From Tepidisphaera sp. (lineage in GTDB: Bacteria > Planctomycetota > Phycisphaerae > Phycisphaerales > UBA1924): a stretch of 64,000 nt of DNA. Both the position numbers and the translations under genes were made by a program. Below are positions 21,276 to 29,953 of this stretch, piece by piece (position 1 is the first letter of the stretch; each line of letters starts with the position of its first letter). The notes under the pieces are model-generated. The model saw nothing but the letters and a program-made list of their open reading frames with translations. It searched no databases and was not told the origin of the DNA. The DNA is taken from contig WGNV01000010.1 in assembly GCA_016124375.1 (NCBI GenBank), positions 62,001 through 126,000 of the forward strand, written 5' to 3'.

Positions 21276-21707
21276 ATGCGCAACCGGATGAAGAAGGCCT
21301 TTACGCTCGTTGAAATTCTGATCGTGGTCGTGATCCTGGGCATCTTGGCCGCCATCGTGGTGCCCCAGTTCACCAACGCGACCGAGGATGCTCAGGCTGG
21401 TAACCTCAAGACTCAGCTCTCGAGCCTCCAGAACCAGATCGAGCTGTACAAGGCGCGTACGAACGCCTATCCCGACCTGGCCACGACCGGTTGGGACCTG
21501 CTGATCGACCCCAACGGCGACGGCAACTTCGACGACGGCTACATCAAGGAAGCCCCGAAGAACCCCGCGGCCCCCTCGGGCGTGCAGACCACCATCGGCA
21601 CCGCGCACGCGGCGACCTGCGGCTGGGTCTACGACTCGACGACCGGCAAGCTCGAGGCGACCTACTTCGATGCCTCGACCGGCAAGATCACTCCCGGCAC
21701 TCCGTGA
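21276..21707 (+). CDS. Type II secretion pseudopilin (GspG-like)
   Basis: KKAFTLVEILIVVVILGILAAIVVPQF prepilin signal; DPNGDGNFDDGY possible Ca loop. Confidence 0.85.
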   Translation: MRNRMKKAFTLVEILIVVVILGILAAIVVPQFTNATEDAQAGNLKTQLSSLQNQIELYKARTNAYPDLATTGWDLLIDPNGDGNFDDGYIKEAPKNPAAPSGVQTTIGTAHAATCGWVYDSTTGKLEATYFDASTGKITPGTP

Positions 21708-21825
21708 GTGGGCTGATCTGAATCGAACCAACTGTGCGACGGGGGCCTAGCGGTCCCCATCGCGCTATTCACGAACGTCGGCCCGGTGCGTGTCGGCTGG
21801 GTCGGGCCGGGAGGGAAGGACAACG

Positions 21826-22263
21826 ATGACCAAGCTCCGCTCACGACGATTCCGCGCTTTCACGCTGGTCGAGATCCTGATCGTCGTCGTCATTCTCGGA
21901 ATCCTGGCGGCGATCGTCACCCCGCAGTTCAGCTCCGCCACCGAAGAGGCCCAGAAGACCAGCACCTACGACCAGTTGCTCAAGGTTCGGGCCGCGATCG
22001 GGGTCTACTACGTCCGCAACGGCAACACGCTGCCCAACATCACTGCGGGCGACGGCACCTGGGGCCCGCTGATGGCGGACGACTACATGCGCGAGCCCCC
22101 GCCCAACCCCTATGTGGGCGGGGCGGGCAAAACCGTGATCGTGCTGGGCACCGGGCCGGACACCACCTTCCAGACGACGCACGGCTGGATCTACAACGAC
22201 ACGACGGGCGACCTGTGGGCGGGCGGGTTTGACGCCAATGACCAGCCGCTGCCCAGGCCATGA
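21826..22263 (+). CDS. Type II secretion pseudopilin (GspG-like) paralog
   Basis: FRAFTLVEILIVVVILGILAAIVTPQF prepilin signal; C-term GWIYNDTTGDLWAGGFDA parallels the upstream paralog. Confidence 0.85.
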   Translation: MTKLRSRRFRAFTLVEILIVVVILGILAAIVTPQFSSATEEAQKTSTYDQLLKVRAAIGVYYVRNGNTLPNITAGDGTWGPLMADDYMREPPPNPYVGGAGKTVIVLGTGPDTTFQTTHGWIYNDTTGDLWAGGFDANDQPLPRP

Positions 22264-22379
22264 GTGGGGGGGGCGAGGTCAGATAACGCAAAGGCGCGTG
22301 GATCGCGGCTTTCGGACCGGTGGAACTGATCGAAGGGCTTGGGTGAGCCGATGAAATCGGGGATCCCAAGGAGCAACCA

Positions 22380-22799
22380 ATGAGCACCCCCACGCCCGCC
22401 ACGACCCAGACCGGTCGCACGTACACGAACCTGGCCCTCACCGTCATCGCCGGTCTGCTGGCGATCAATGTGCTGGATCGCGCCCGCCCGAGCTCGATGG
22501 AGAGCGTGGCGCTGGCGCAGCCGACGACGGTTCGGAATGTTCCGGGCGCGACGCCATCAAGTCAGGTGACGCCGGTGAATGAGGACGACACCAACGGGCG
22601 CACGAACGCGGCCGAGCAGCGCAAGCAGATCATCAACGAGCTGCGGGCGCTGGGCACGCGCATGGACCGCATGGAAGGCGTGATGCGCAGCGGGCTGAGC
22701 GTGAAGGTGACGGAGCTGCCCCCGGGCTTTGGGGCGGAAAAGAGCGGCAAGGGCGAGCGGAGCGAGAAGCCCGCCCCGCCGGCCGCGAGCAAGAACTGA
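22380..22799 (+). CDS. Hypothetical single-TM protein within the pseudopilin cluster
   Basis: ATG start, TM segment LALTVIAGLLAINVL, heptad-like segment RKQIINELRALGTRMDRMEGVM. Confidence 0.6.
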   Translation: MSTPTPATTQTGRTYTNLALTVIAGLLAINVLDRARPSSMESVALAQPTTVRNVPGATPSSQVTPVNEDDTNGRTNAAEQRKQIINELRALGTRMDRMEGVMRSGLSVKVTELPPGFGAEKSGKGERSEKPAPPAASKN

Positions 22800-22843
22800 G
22801 CGAGATCGGACGCAGCGAGGCGGGGAAGCAGGGAGGAACGGAC

Positions 22844-23374
22844 ATGCGCGCCAGGACACGGGGTTACACGCTCGTGGAGATGCTGATCGTGATCACGATC
22901 CTGGGCATCGCCGCGGCGATGGCGATCCCATCGTTCGGGTCGGTGGGGGTGCTGCGCGTGCAAGGCGCGGTGCGGACCATCGTGGCGGACATCACGGTGG
23001 CGCAGAGCGATGCGGTGGCGCTGCAGAAGGGGCGCGGCATCGTGTTCGCCAACAACAACAACGACCCTCGCTACACCATCGCCGAGGTGAACGGCAATCA
23101 GCTGGACACCGAGTTGGATCGCCTGACGGTGCGGCACATCGGTGGCGATGAGTACGGCAACACGACGATCACGGCGATCAACTTCCCGAACAACACGCTG
23201 GTGTTTGATGAGCTGGGCGGGCCGGTGGATGCGCCGGGCAGCAGCACGCCTTCTGCGGCGGGGTACATCGACATCACCGGCTCGAACCAGAGTTATCGAA
23301 TCAATGTGGACGCGTATACCGGGCGGGTGCAGGTGACGATCCCGCCGGTGCAGCAGCCCGTCCCCAACCCCTGA
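22844..23374 (+). CDS. GspH-like pseudopilin
   Basis: RGYTLVEMLIVITILGIAAAMAIPSF prepilin signal; FDELGGP motif near C-term. Confidence 0.85.
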   Translation: MRARTRGYTLVEMLIVITILGIAAAMAIPSFGSVGVLRVQGAVRTIVADITVAQSDAVALQKGRGIVFANNNNDPRYTIAEVNGNQLDTELDRLTVRHIGGDEYGNTTITAINFPNNTLVFDELGGPVDAPGSSTPSAAGYIDITGSNQSYRINVDAYTGRVQVTIPPVQQPVPNP

Positions 23375-23400
23375 GGCCCGGAAGGACGCGAGGAACACGA

Positions 23401-23646
23401 ATGAGCGCACCCCGCAAGAGTCTCGCGAATCGCTGGCCTTTGCTGGCGCTGGCCCTTGGCGGGCTGGCGCTGCTCATCTGGCTGAAGCTGCGGGTGATGA
23501 CAGGGGTCCCGCGCACGGCGTATGCCGACCCGAGTGAGGCGGAGAAGGCCAAGCAGGCGGTGACGCAGCCGCAGAGCAAGGCGCTGACGCCGGAAGACGC
23601 TGCGACGCTGGGGACGCTGTCATCCTCTGGTCCGGCGCCGCGCTGA
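23401..23646 (+). CDS. Small single-TM hypothetical protein of the pseudopilin cluster
   Basis: ATG with upstream GGAAGGACGCGAGG; TM WPLLALALGGLALLIWL. Confidence 0.5.
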   Translation: MSAPRKSLANRWPLLALALGGLALLIWLKLRVMTGVPRTAYADPSEAEKAKQAVTQPQSKALTPEDAATLGTLSSSGPAPR

Positions 23647-23708
23647 GGCGGGGATGCACGGAGCATGATGAAGGCGGACGGGCGAGCCGGCGCGGGTGAC
23701 GCGGTGGG

Positions 23709-25136
23709 ATGGCCGCGCGATATCATGCGAAGGTGACCAGCGCCGCCCGGCCATACACGTCTGATTTCAGCATCGAGTTCGAGGCCGAGACGCAGCGTCT
23801 TTTGCGTCGTCGGTTTCTGTGGTTTTCGGGGATTCTGTCGGCGTTCAAGGGTGCGGTGCTGGTGCTGGGCGTCGTGCTGCTGGTGCACGGGCTGCGCACC
23901 CCGCCCCCGGGCGCTGAGCACCCGCCCGCGCCGGAGCGGGAGCCGCTGGGCCTGGCGCTGCAGGCGCTGTCGCTGGGCGTGTATCTGACGTGTTTCTGGC
24001 GGGCCCGGCGGGGGATTGATCGGGGCGAGGCGCTGCTGCGCCTGACCTATTTCCTGGTGGTGGCCGACGGGGTGCTGAGCATCGCGACGCCATACATGGG
24101 GGTGCGCCCGTCGCTGGGGCTGATCGGGGTGATGCTCATTCACTTCGGGGCGAGTTGCTTTCTGCCCTGGACGCCGGTGCAGGCGGCGCGGCCTTTGGTG
24201 CCGCTGCTGCTGGTGAGCACGCTCTTGGCGCTTTCGCCGATCGACACCAGCGACTTCGGGACGCGGATCGAGGTGATCGCGCTGTCGCCCCTGGTGGGGG
24301 CGCCGGGGCTGCTGATGTGCTGGCTGAGGCACAGCCAGCGGGTGAAGCAGGCGACGTTCCGGTTCCTGGAGCGGCGCTACGGCGAAGTGCGGCGGGAGCT
24401 GATCGATGCGCGGCGCCTGCACGAGAGCTTGTTTCCGGCGCCGATCACGCGCGGGCGGGTGCGGGTGGCGTATGCGTACGCGCCGATGCAGCAGATCGGA
24501 GGGGATTTTCTGTTCGTGCACGGGGAAGCGGAGGATGGGCCGCTGGACGTGGTGGTGCTGGACGTGACCGGGCACGGGATCGCCGCGGCGTTGACCGTGA
24601 ACCGCATCTGGGGCGAGCTGCAGCGGATCTATGCGGAGCAGCCCGGCGTGGGCCCTGGGGAGGTGATGCGACTGCTGAACCGCTACGCGCATCTGACGCT
24701 GGCGCGGCACTCGGTGTACCTGACGGCGTTCTGCATGCGCGTCGACCCTGCGGGTGACCGGGTGGAATATTGCAGCGCCGGACACCCGCCGGCGTTCATC
24801 CGGGCGGCCAACGGCACGCTGCACGAACTCGAGTCAACGACGCTGGTGCTGGGCGTGTGCGCCGACAAGGATTTTCATCCCGAGCCCGGCTCGACGCGGC
24901 TGGGAGCGGGCGAGACGGTGATCGTGTACACCGACGGCGCGATCGAGGCGATGGGCATGGATGGGCGGTGCATGGGCATCGACGTCTTCCGGCGCGTCTT
25001 GGCGGGGATGCAGCGCCCGGAGATCGGCGGCTGGCCGGGGCGGGTGATCGAGGCGGTGGAGCATTATCGGGACGGGCCCCCGACCGACGACACCCTGGTG
25101 GTGGAGGTGAGCCGCCCGCTGGTGGCGGCGGATTAG
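23709..25136 (+). CDS. Membrane PP2C/SpoIIE-type serine phosphatase
   Basis: Multi-TM N-term; QQIGGDFLFVHGE, VVLDVTGHGIAAALTVNRI, YCSAGHPPAFI, VIVYTDGAIEA motifs. Confidence 0.9.
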   Translation: MAARYHAKVTSAARPYTSDFSIEFEAETQRLLRRRFLWFSGILSAFKGAVLVLGVVLLVHGLRTPPPGAEHPPAPEREPLGLALQALSLGVYLTCFWRARRGIDRGEALLRLTYFLVVADGVLSIATPYMGVRPSLGLIGVMLIHFGASCFLPWTPVQAARPLVPLLLVSTLLALSPIDTSDFGTRIEVIALSPLVGAPGLLMCWLRHSQRVKQATFRFLERRYGEVRRELIDARRLHESLFPAPITRGRVRVAYAYAPMQQIGGDFLFVHGEAEDGPLDVVVLDVTGHGIAAALTVNRIWGELQRIYAEQPGVGPGEVMRLLNRYAHLTLARHSVYLTAFCMRVDPAGDRVEYCSAGHPPAFIRAANGTLHELESTTLVLGVCADKDFHPEPGSTRLGAGETVIVYTDGAIEAMGMDGRCMGIDVFRRVLAGMQRPEIGGWPGRVIEAVEHYRDGPPTDDTLVVEVSRPLVAAD

Positions 25137-25144
25137 GGCGGAAG

Positions 25145-25302
25145 AGCGAAGCGGCGAAGCGGCAAAGTGGTGTAGTAGCAAAGTGGTGTAGTGGCGAAGT
25201 GGCGGAGTGCAGCGCCAAGCACATGCTGCGCTACGATCGGGTGCTGGTGCGGATTTTTTTCCTTCACTTTGCCACTCCGCCACTTTGCCACTCTGCCACT
25301 TC
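25145..25302. repeat. Inverted arrays of about 8-9 bp GGCAAAGTG-type repeats (element 1)
   Basis: gcggcaaagtggtgtagtagcaaagtggtgtagtggcgaagtggcggagtgc ... ccttcactttgccactccgccactttgccactctgccactt. Confidence 0.95.
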
Positions 25303-25339
25303 CTGGCGCTCGACCCAGTCTGGAGAGGAGATTCTCACG

Positions 25340-26263
25340 ATGCGTTTCAAAATGCCGTTCGGGGCGTTGGTGGTCGCGATCGCCGGGTCGGCGGCGCTGG
25401 CTTCGAACTCCACGTACATCTCGCTGGGTGATTCGCTGGCCTTCGGGTTCACCACGCTCAGCGAGGGGCCGTTTCCGAACAACGGCGATCGGGGCTATGT
25501 GGGGCTGTACGCGGACTGGCTGGCGACGCAGCACGGCGGCGACCGGCCGAACGTGATCAACCTCGCGATCCCCGGCGAGTCGTCCGTGAGTTTTTTTGAC
25601 ACGACGCAGGCGTATCGGGCGGCCAACACCAACTACATCGGCGTGAACCTGAGCCAGTCGCAGCTGTTCCAGCAGACGGTGGCGGCCCAGACCGCGATGG
25701 GGCACAGCATCGACACGATCACCATTTCGATAGGCCCGGATGACTTTTTAGCGGTGGCGGACCAGCCGGACTTTTTGAACCTGCCCCCGACCCAGCAGTT
25801 GGCGATTCTGGGGCAGACGCTGGACACGCTGGCGACGAACTACGTGGCGATCGCGGCGGAGGCGAGGGCGGCGGCGCCGCTGGCGAACATCATCGTGGTG
25901 GGGGATTACAACCCGTATGCGATCCTGCCCCAAAGCCCGCTGTATCCGTTTGCGGGCGTGCTGATCGACAACATCAACCAGATCGGGCAGGCGGCGGCGG
26001 ACGGCGTGGGGGGGCGGTTTGTGGATACGAGCGCGGCGTTTGCCGGGCACGAAGCCGAGTACACGCACATTTTGGACGAGCCGTTTCCGAATGAGAACAT
26101 TCACCCGACGGCGCTGGGGTATCAGGTGATCGCGAACTTGATCATCGTGCCCGGGCCGGGGGGCGTCGGGGTGGCGGGCGCGATGGTGCTCGCCGGAATG
26201 CCGGGGGCGAGGAGGCGCAGGAGAGAAGCGGCAAAGTGGCAAAGTGGCGTAGTGGCAAAGTGA
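25340..26263 (+). CDS. SGNH/GDSL-family hydrolase with PEP-CTERM-like tail
   Basis: YISLGDSLAFGF block I, INLAIPGES, ENIHPTALGYQVIANLI block V; C-term VPGPGGVGVAGAMVLAGMPGARRRRR. Confidence 0.85.
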   Translation: MRFKMPFGALVVAIAGSAALASNSTYISLGDSLAFGFTTLSEGPFPNNGDRGYVGLYADWLATQHGGDRPNVINLAIPGESSVSFFDTTQAYRAANTNYIGVNLSQSQLFQQTVAAQTAMGHSIDTITISIGPDDFLAVADQPDFLNLPPTQQLAILGQTLDTLATNYVAIAAEARAAAPLANIIVVGDYNPYAILPQSPLYPFAGVLIDNINQIGQAAADGVGGRFVDTSAAFAGHEAEYTHILDEPFPNENIHPTALGYQVIANLIIVPGPGGVGVAGAMVLAGMPGARRRRREAAKWQSGVVAK

Positions 26264-26346
26264 AGGAAAGCTCGACAGCCATCCGCTCTCGCCCCAAGGC
26301 CGCTCGGTCACTCTGCCACTCTGCCACTCTGCCACTTTGCCATTTC
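26225..26346. repeat. Inverted arrays of GGCAAAGTG-type repeats (element 2)
   Basis: gcggcaaagtggcaaagtggcgtagtggcaaagtgaagg ... tcactctgccactctgccactctgccactttgccattt. Confidence 0.95.
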
Positions 26347-26353
26347 ATCCCGC

Positions 26354-26662
26354 TCAGTCCTTCACGCCTTCGACGCCGCCTTGCTTGGTGTACTTGGCCA
26401 GGGCGGCTTCAAGGTCGACGCCGTTGATGTTGGCCAGGGTGGTGAGCCAAGCGATGACGTCGGCGAATTCTTCGTCGAGGTTGGCGCGTTCGGCGGGTGT
26501 AGGGGTCTTGCCGGGCGCGTTGTTTTGCAGGGCGGTGGCCAGTTCGCCAAGTTCTTCGACGAACCACATGAAGGTGCCCGGGGTGCCGCGGGCGGCGTCG
26601 GTCTTGTAGTAGCGGTTGCGAATGAGGGCCTGAAAGTCGCGGAAGGTGAGTGGGTTGGGCAT
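26354..26662 (-). CDS. MazG-like nucleotide pyrophosphohydrolase
   Basis: [12 protein letters not shown] ... [28 protein letters not shown]: EExxE and ExxD motifs. Confidence 0.85.
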   Translation of the reverse strand: MPNPLTFRDFQALIRNRYYKTDAARGTPGTFMWFVEELGELATALQNNAPGKTPTPAERANLDEEFADVIAWLTTLANINGVDLEAALAKYTKQGGVEGVKD

Positions 26663-26718
26663 GGGCGGAGGGTACTCTGGGCTGTCGGCGAGGGGGAGGC
26701 CGGGCTGTGGCGGGTGGC

Positions 26719-26746
26719 TTGTCCCGGCCCGGTTGGCTGCTACACT
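26719..26746 (+). promoter_or_regulatory. Candidate sigma-70-type promoter upstream of rpsL
   Basis: ttgtcc - 16 bp - tacact. Confidence 0.35.
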
Positions 26747-26847
26747 TCCCGCCCGGGACTTTTGGCTCCGGAGGGTGGGTTTGGGCCCGGAGTGTACCGA
26801 GCCGGAGTCTGCCAAGGTTCGCGTGTTTGGGATTGGGATTTTGCCGC

Positions 26848-27225
26848 ATGCCGACGATTAATCAACTTGTTCGCAAGCCCCGTCAGCCTTTGTCTCGCAT
26901 CAACAAGGTGAAGGACCTGCAGGGGGCTCCGCAGAAGCGCGGCGTGTGCACCATCGTGCGCACCATGACCCCCAAGAAGCCCAACTCGGCCCTCCGAAAG
27001 ATCGCCCGCGTGCGACTGTCGAACGGCAAGGAAGTGACGGCGTACATCGGTGGCGAAGGGCACAACCTGCAGGAACACTCGATCGTGCTGGTGCGCGGCG
27101 GGCGTGTGCGTGACCTTCCCGGTGTCCGGTATCACATCGTGCGCGGCACGCTCGACTGCTTGGGCGTCGAAGGCCGCAAGAAGGGCCGCTCCAAGTACGG
27201 CGCCAAGCGCGGCAAAGCCTCGTAA
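26848..27225 (+). CDS. rpsL: 30S ribosomal protein S12
   Basis: [14 protein letters not shown]...[60 protein letters not shown]. Confidence 0.98.
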   Translation: MPTINQLVRKPRQPLSRINKVKDLQGAPQKRGVCTIVRTMTPKKPNSALRKIARVRLSNGKEVTAYIGGEGHNLQEHSIVLVRGGRVRDLPGVRYHIVRGTLDCLGVEGRKKGRSKYGAKRGKAS

Positions 27226-27253
27226 AGCCTCGTAAGGCATCGCGGGCACAACA

Positions 27254-27294
27254 ACGAGCCCGAAGCGCCAGCAAGGGTCTCAGCGACGCCCGAA
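27254..27294. repeat. Dispersed repeat ACGAGCCCGAAGCGCCAGCRAGGGTCTC, copy 1
   Basis: 36/41 identical by eye to 28522-28562. Confidence 0.85.
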
Positions 27295-27305
27295 CTGGCA
27301 CGCAG

Positions 27306-27378
27306 CAGAAAACTGAAGTTCGTGTAGGCACAGGCCAGACGCCTGTGCCACAAGGGTGAGAAGGTTCCAGTTTCGATC
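27306..27378. repeat. Nested hairpin element around ggcacaggc-cagac-gcctgtgcc
   Basis: Perfect 9-bp core stem at 27327-27349, flanked by imperfect outer arms aaactgaagttc / gaaggttccagttt. Confidence 0.8.
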
Positions 27379-27477
27379 AACAACGGCAGTAATCGCGGCA
27401 GGCTGCTCCGCTGAGCGGGCCGGGCCGGGGTGAAGGTGTGCGGGGGTGGCCCAGCACCAGCCAGCAAGGAGTTTCAC

Positions 27478-27975
27478 ATGGGTGGCAAGCGTTTTACCAA
27501 TGCCGACAAGCAGCTGCGTCCGGACCCCCGCTTCGGTGATCGCACGCTGTCGCGGTTCATCAACTGCGTGATGCAGGACGGCAAGAAGGCCGTTGCCCAG
27601 CGCGTGGTGTATGACGCGTTCGAGGTGATCCAGGGCCGCCTGGCCAAGGAAACTTCGCCTGAGGCCCCCAAGGAAGCGATCGAGGTCTTCCAGCGGGCGC
27701 TCGAGAACGTCAAGCCCTTTGTGGAAGTTCGCAGCAAGCGCATCGGTGGTGCGAACTACCAGGTGCCCATGCAGGTGAACAAGAAGCGCCAGCAGAGCCT
27801 GGCGTTCCGCTGGATTCTCGAGGCGGCTCGCAGCGAGAAGGGCCGCCCGATCTCGCAGCGCCTCGCCGATGAGCTGTACAACGCCGCCCGCGGCGAAGGC
27901 AAGGCGATGGGCACCCGCGACCAGACCCACCGCATGGCCGAAGCCAACCGCGCGTTCGCCCACTTCGCGAACTGA
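27478..27975 (+). CDS. rpsG: 30S ribosomal protein S7
   Basis: [36 protein letters not shown]...[11 protein letters not shown]-type region; [12 protein letters not shown]-term. Confidence 0.97.
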   Translation: MGGKRFTNADKQLRPDPRFGDRTLSRFINCVMQDGKKAVAQRVVYDAFEVIQGRLAKETSPEAPKEAIEVFQRALENVKPFVEVRSKRIGGANYQVPMQVNKKRQQSLAFRWILEAARSEKGRPISQRLADELYNAARGEGKAMGTRDQTHRMAEANRAFAHFAN

Positions 27976-27998
27976 GCGCAGAAGACACACGAACCTCT

Positions 27999-28034
27999 CA
28001 CGCCTCGGCCTCTGGCCGGGGCGTGTTTGTTTTT
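27999..28034 (+). terminator. Rho-independent terminator after rpsG
   Basis: cacgcctcggcc-tct-ggccggggcgtg followed by tttgttttt. Confidence 0.9.
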
Positions 28035-28036
28035 GG

Positions 28037-28136
28037 GGAAGGCACCAGGCACTAGGCATTAGGCACTAGGGAAGAAGAAGACTGAGGTCCCGGGGCTCTT
28101 CCCTAATGCCTAGTGCCTGATGCCTAGTGCCTTTTG
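28037..28136. repeat. Inverted arrays of GGCACTA/TAGTGCC heptamers
   Basis: ggaaggcaccaggcactaggcattaggcactagggaagaag ... ctcttccctaatgcctagtgcctgatgcctagtgcctttt. Confidence 0.95.
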
Positions 28137-28162
28137 CTCCATGCCTCCCCCTACGCTCCGCC

Positions 28163-29290
28163 ATGTCCCTCTCCCGACATCACCGCCAGACGCTGCTCCC
28201 CGGCATCGGCGATGCCGGTCAGGCGAAGCTGGCGGCTTCGCACGCCGCGATCGTCGGCGTCGGGGCGCTTGGGTGTGCTTCGGCCGAGCTCTTGTGCCGC
28301 GCGGGCGTCGGCACGCTCACGCTCATCGATCGCGACGTGGTCGATCTCACCAACCTGCAACGTCAGGTGCTGTTCGGTGTTGCGGATGTGGGCATGCCAA
28401 AGGCGGAAGCGGCGACAGCGCGGCTGCGGGCGATCGATCCCGGGGTGCGAGTGATCGCGCACGCGGCGGACCTGACGGGGGCCAACGCCGAGCGCCTGCT
28501 GGGGCTGGAACGCGGGGCGCCACGAGCCCGAAGCGCCAGCGAGGGTCTCCGCAATGTCCGAATCGCAGCCGGCACCGAAGATGTAGATTCGCCACCATCC
28601 CCGCCCGACATTTTCATCGATGGCACGGACAACTTCGAAACGCGGTACCTGCTCAACGACCTGGCCGTGAAGCACTCGCTCCCCCTCGCCTACGGCGGCG
28701 TCATCGCTACGCGGGGCATGTCGGGCACGTTTGTGCCGGGCGGGCCGTGCCTGCGCTGCGTGTTTGAAGAGCCCCCCGAACCCGGCAGCCAGCCCACCTG
28801 CGACACCGCCGGCGTGTTCGGGCCGGTCGTCGCCATCGTCGGGGCGACGCAGGCCGCCGACGCGATCAAGATTCTTTGCGGCCAGCCCCACACGCTGAGC
28901 CGCACGCTGCTCAACTTTGACATCTGGGCCAACGAAAGACGCCGCTTCCCGCTCGGCGATTCGCCCCGCCCCGATTGCCCCTGCTGCGGCTCGCGCCGCT
29001 TTGAGTTTCTTGAGCACGCCCGCGGCGATTCGCTGAGTTTGTGCGGGCAGGACGCGATCCAGGTGTCGCCCGGGCGCGACGTCACGCTCGATCTCGAATC
29101 GCTGCGCGAACGCCTCGCCCGCGTCGCCGCTTCCGCGCCCGTCGCCACGCGATTCATGGTGCGGGCACGGGTGCAAAGCGGCACAGGCGAAGTCGACATC
29201 AGCGTCTTCGCCGACGGCCGCGCGATCATCCGCGGCACCACCGACGCGAACGTCGCGAGGTCGGTGTACGCCAAGTACATCGGGGCCTAA
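28163..29290 (+). CDS. ThiF/MoeB-family adenylyltransferase with repeat-containing insertion
   Basis: VGVGALGCASAELLCRAGVGTLTLIDRDVVDLTNLQRQ; DGTDNFETRYLLND; CPCC zinc motif; C-term FADGRAIIRGTTDANVARSVYAKYIG. Confidence 0.9.
   Translation: MSLSRHHRQTLLPGIGDAGQAKLAASHAAIVGVGALGCASAELLCRAGVGTLTLIDRDVVDLTNLQRQVLFGVADVGMPKAEAATARLRAIDPGVRVIAHAADLTGANAERLLGLERGAPRARSASEGLRNVRIAAGTEDVDSPPSPPDIFIDGTDNFETRYLLNDLAVKHSLPLAYGGVIATRGMSGTFVPGGPCLRCVFEEPPEPGSQPTCDTAGVFGPVVAIVGATQAADAIKILCGQPHTLSRTLLNFDIWANERRRFPLGDSPRPDCPCCGSRRFEFLEHARGDSLSLCGQDAIQVSPGRDVTLDLESLRERLARVAASAPVATRFMVRARVQSGTGEVDISVFADGRAIIRGTTDANVARSVYAKYIGA
28522..28562. repeat. Dispersed repeat ACGAGCCCGAAGCGCCAGCRAGGGTCTC, copy 2 (inside thiF-like CDS)
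   Basis: Matches 27254-27294; encodes PRARSASEGLRNVR in frame. Confidence 0.85.
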
Positions 29291-29297
29291 GCGAGAA

Positions 29298-29891
29298 CTA
29301 CTTCCCGCGATTCGCCCCCGGCACCCACAGCACGTCGCGCTTGCCGCCGTCGTTCGCCACACGCGACAGCACGAACAGCAGGTCGCTCAGGCGATTGAGA
29401 TACTTCACCGCTTCAGGGTTCACGCTCACGCCATGTCCCGCCTGCAGGGCCACGGCGATTCGTTCGGCGCGGCGGACCACGGTGCGGGCGACGTGCAGAG
29501 CCGCGGCTACCGGCGTGCCCCCGGGCAGCACGAAACTGGTCAGCGGCGCGAGCCCGTCGTTGTGCTCGTCGATGGTGCGTTCGAGGCGAGTGGTTTGGCT
29601 TTCGACGATGCGCAGGCGGTTCTTCTCGTTGGGCTCGATGGGCGTGGCGAGATCCGCGCCGAGGTCGAACATGTCGTGCTGGATGGCGCGGAGGATGGCG
29701 CCGAGCGTGACGGTGGCGGTATCGGACGACTGGTCGCACAGCGTCACCGCCACGCCGATGGCGGCATTGGCCTCGTCGACCGTGCCATAGGCCTCGACGC
29801 GCAGGTCGTCCTTGCGGACACGCTGCCCTCCGACCAGGCCGGTGGTGCCGTCATCGCCGGTTTTGGTGTAGATTTTGGTGAGTTTGACCAT
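29298..29891 (-). CDS. PduO-type cob(I)alamin adenosyltransferase
   Basis: KIYTKTGDDGTTGLVGGQRVRKDDLRVEAYGTVDEANAAIG; ARTVVRRAERIAV. Confidence 0.93.
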   Translation of the reverse strand: MVKLTKIYTKTGDDGTTGLVGGQRVRKDDLRVEAYGTVDEANAAIGVAVTLCDQSSDTATVTLGAILRAIQHDMFDLGADLATPIEPNEKNRLRIVESQTTRLERTIDEHNDGLAPLTSFVLPGGTPVAAALHVARTVVRRAERIAVALQAGHGVSVNPEAVKYLNRLSDLLFVLSRVANDGGKRDVLWVPGANRGK

Positions 29892-29953
29892 GCTGTCGTC
29901 TCCAATCCGGGGCGTCCCGCGCGGGCCGGGCGTCGTCGCGATATTCTGCGGCC

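Noticed and set aside
25145-25302. Possible CRISPR array from the regular short repeats
   Set aside because: Units are about 8 bp without unique spacers and the second half is inverted; no cas genes in the window.
26719-26746. Other promoter-like hexamers throughout the window
   Set aside because: In GC-rich DNA isolated hexamers are weak evidence; only the rpsL upstream pair was kept, at low confidence.
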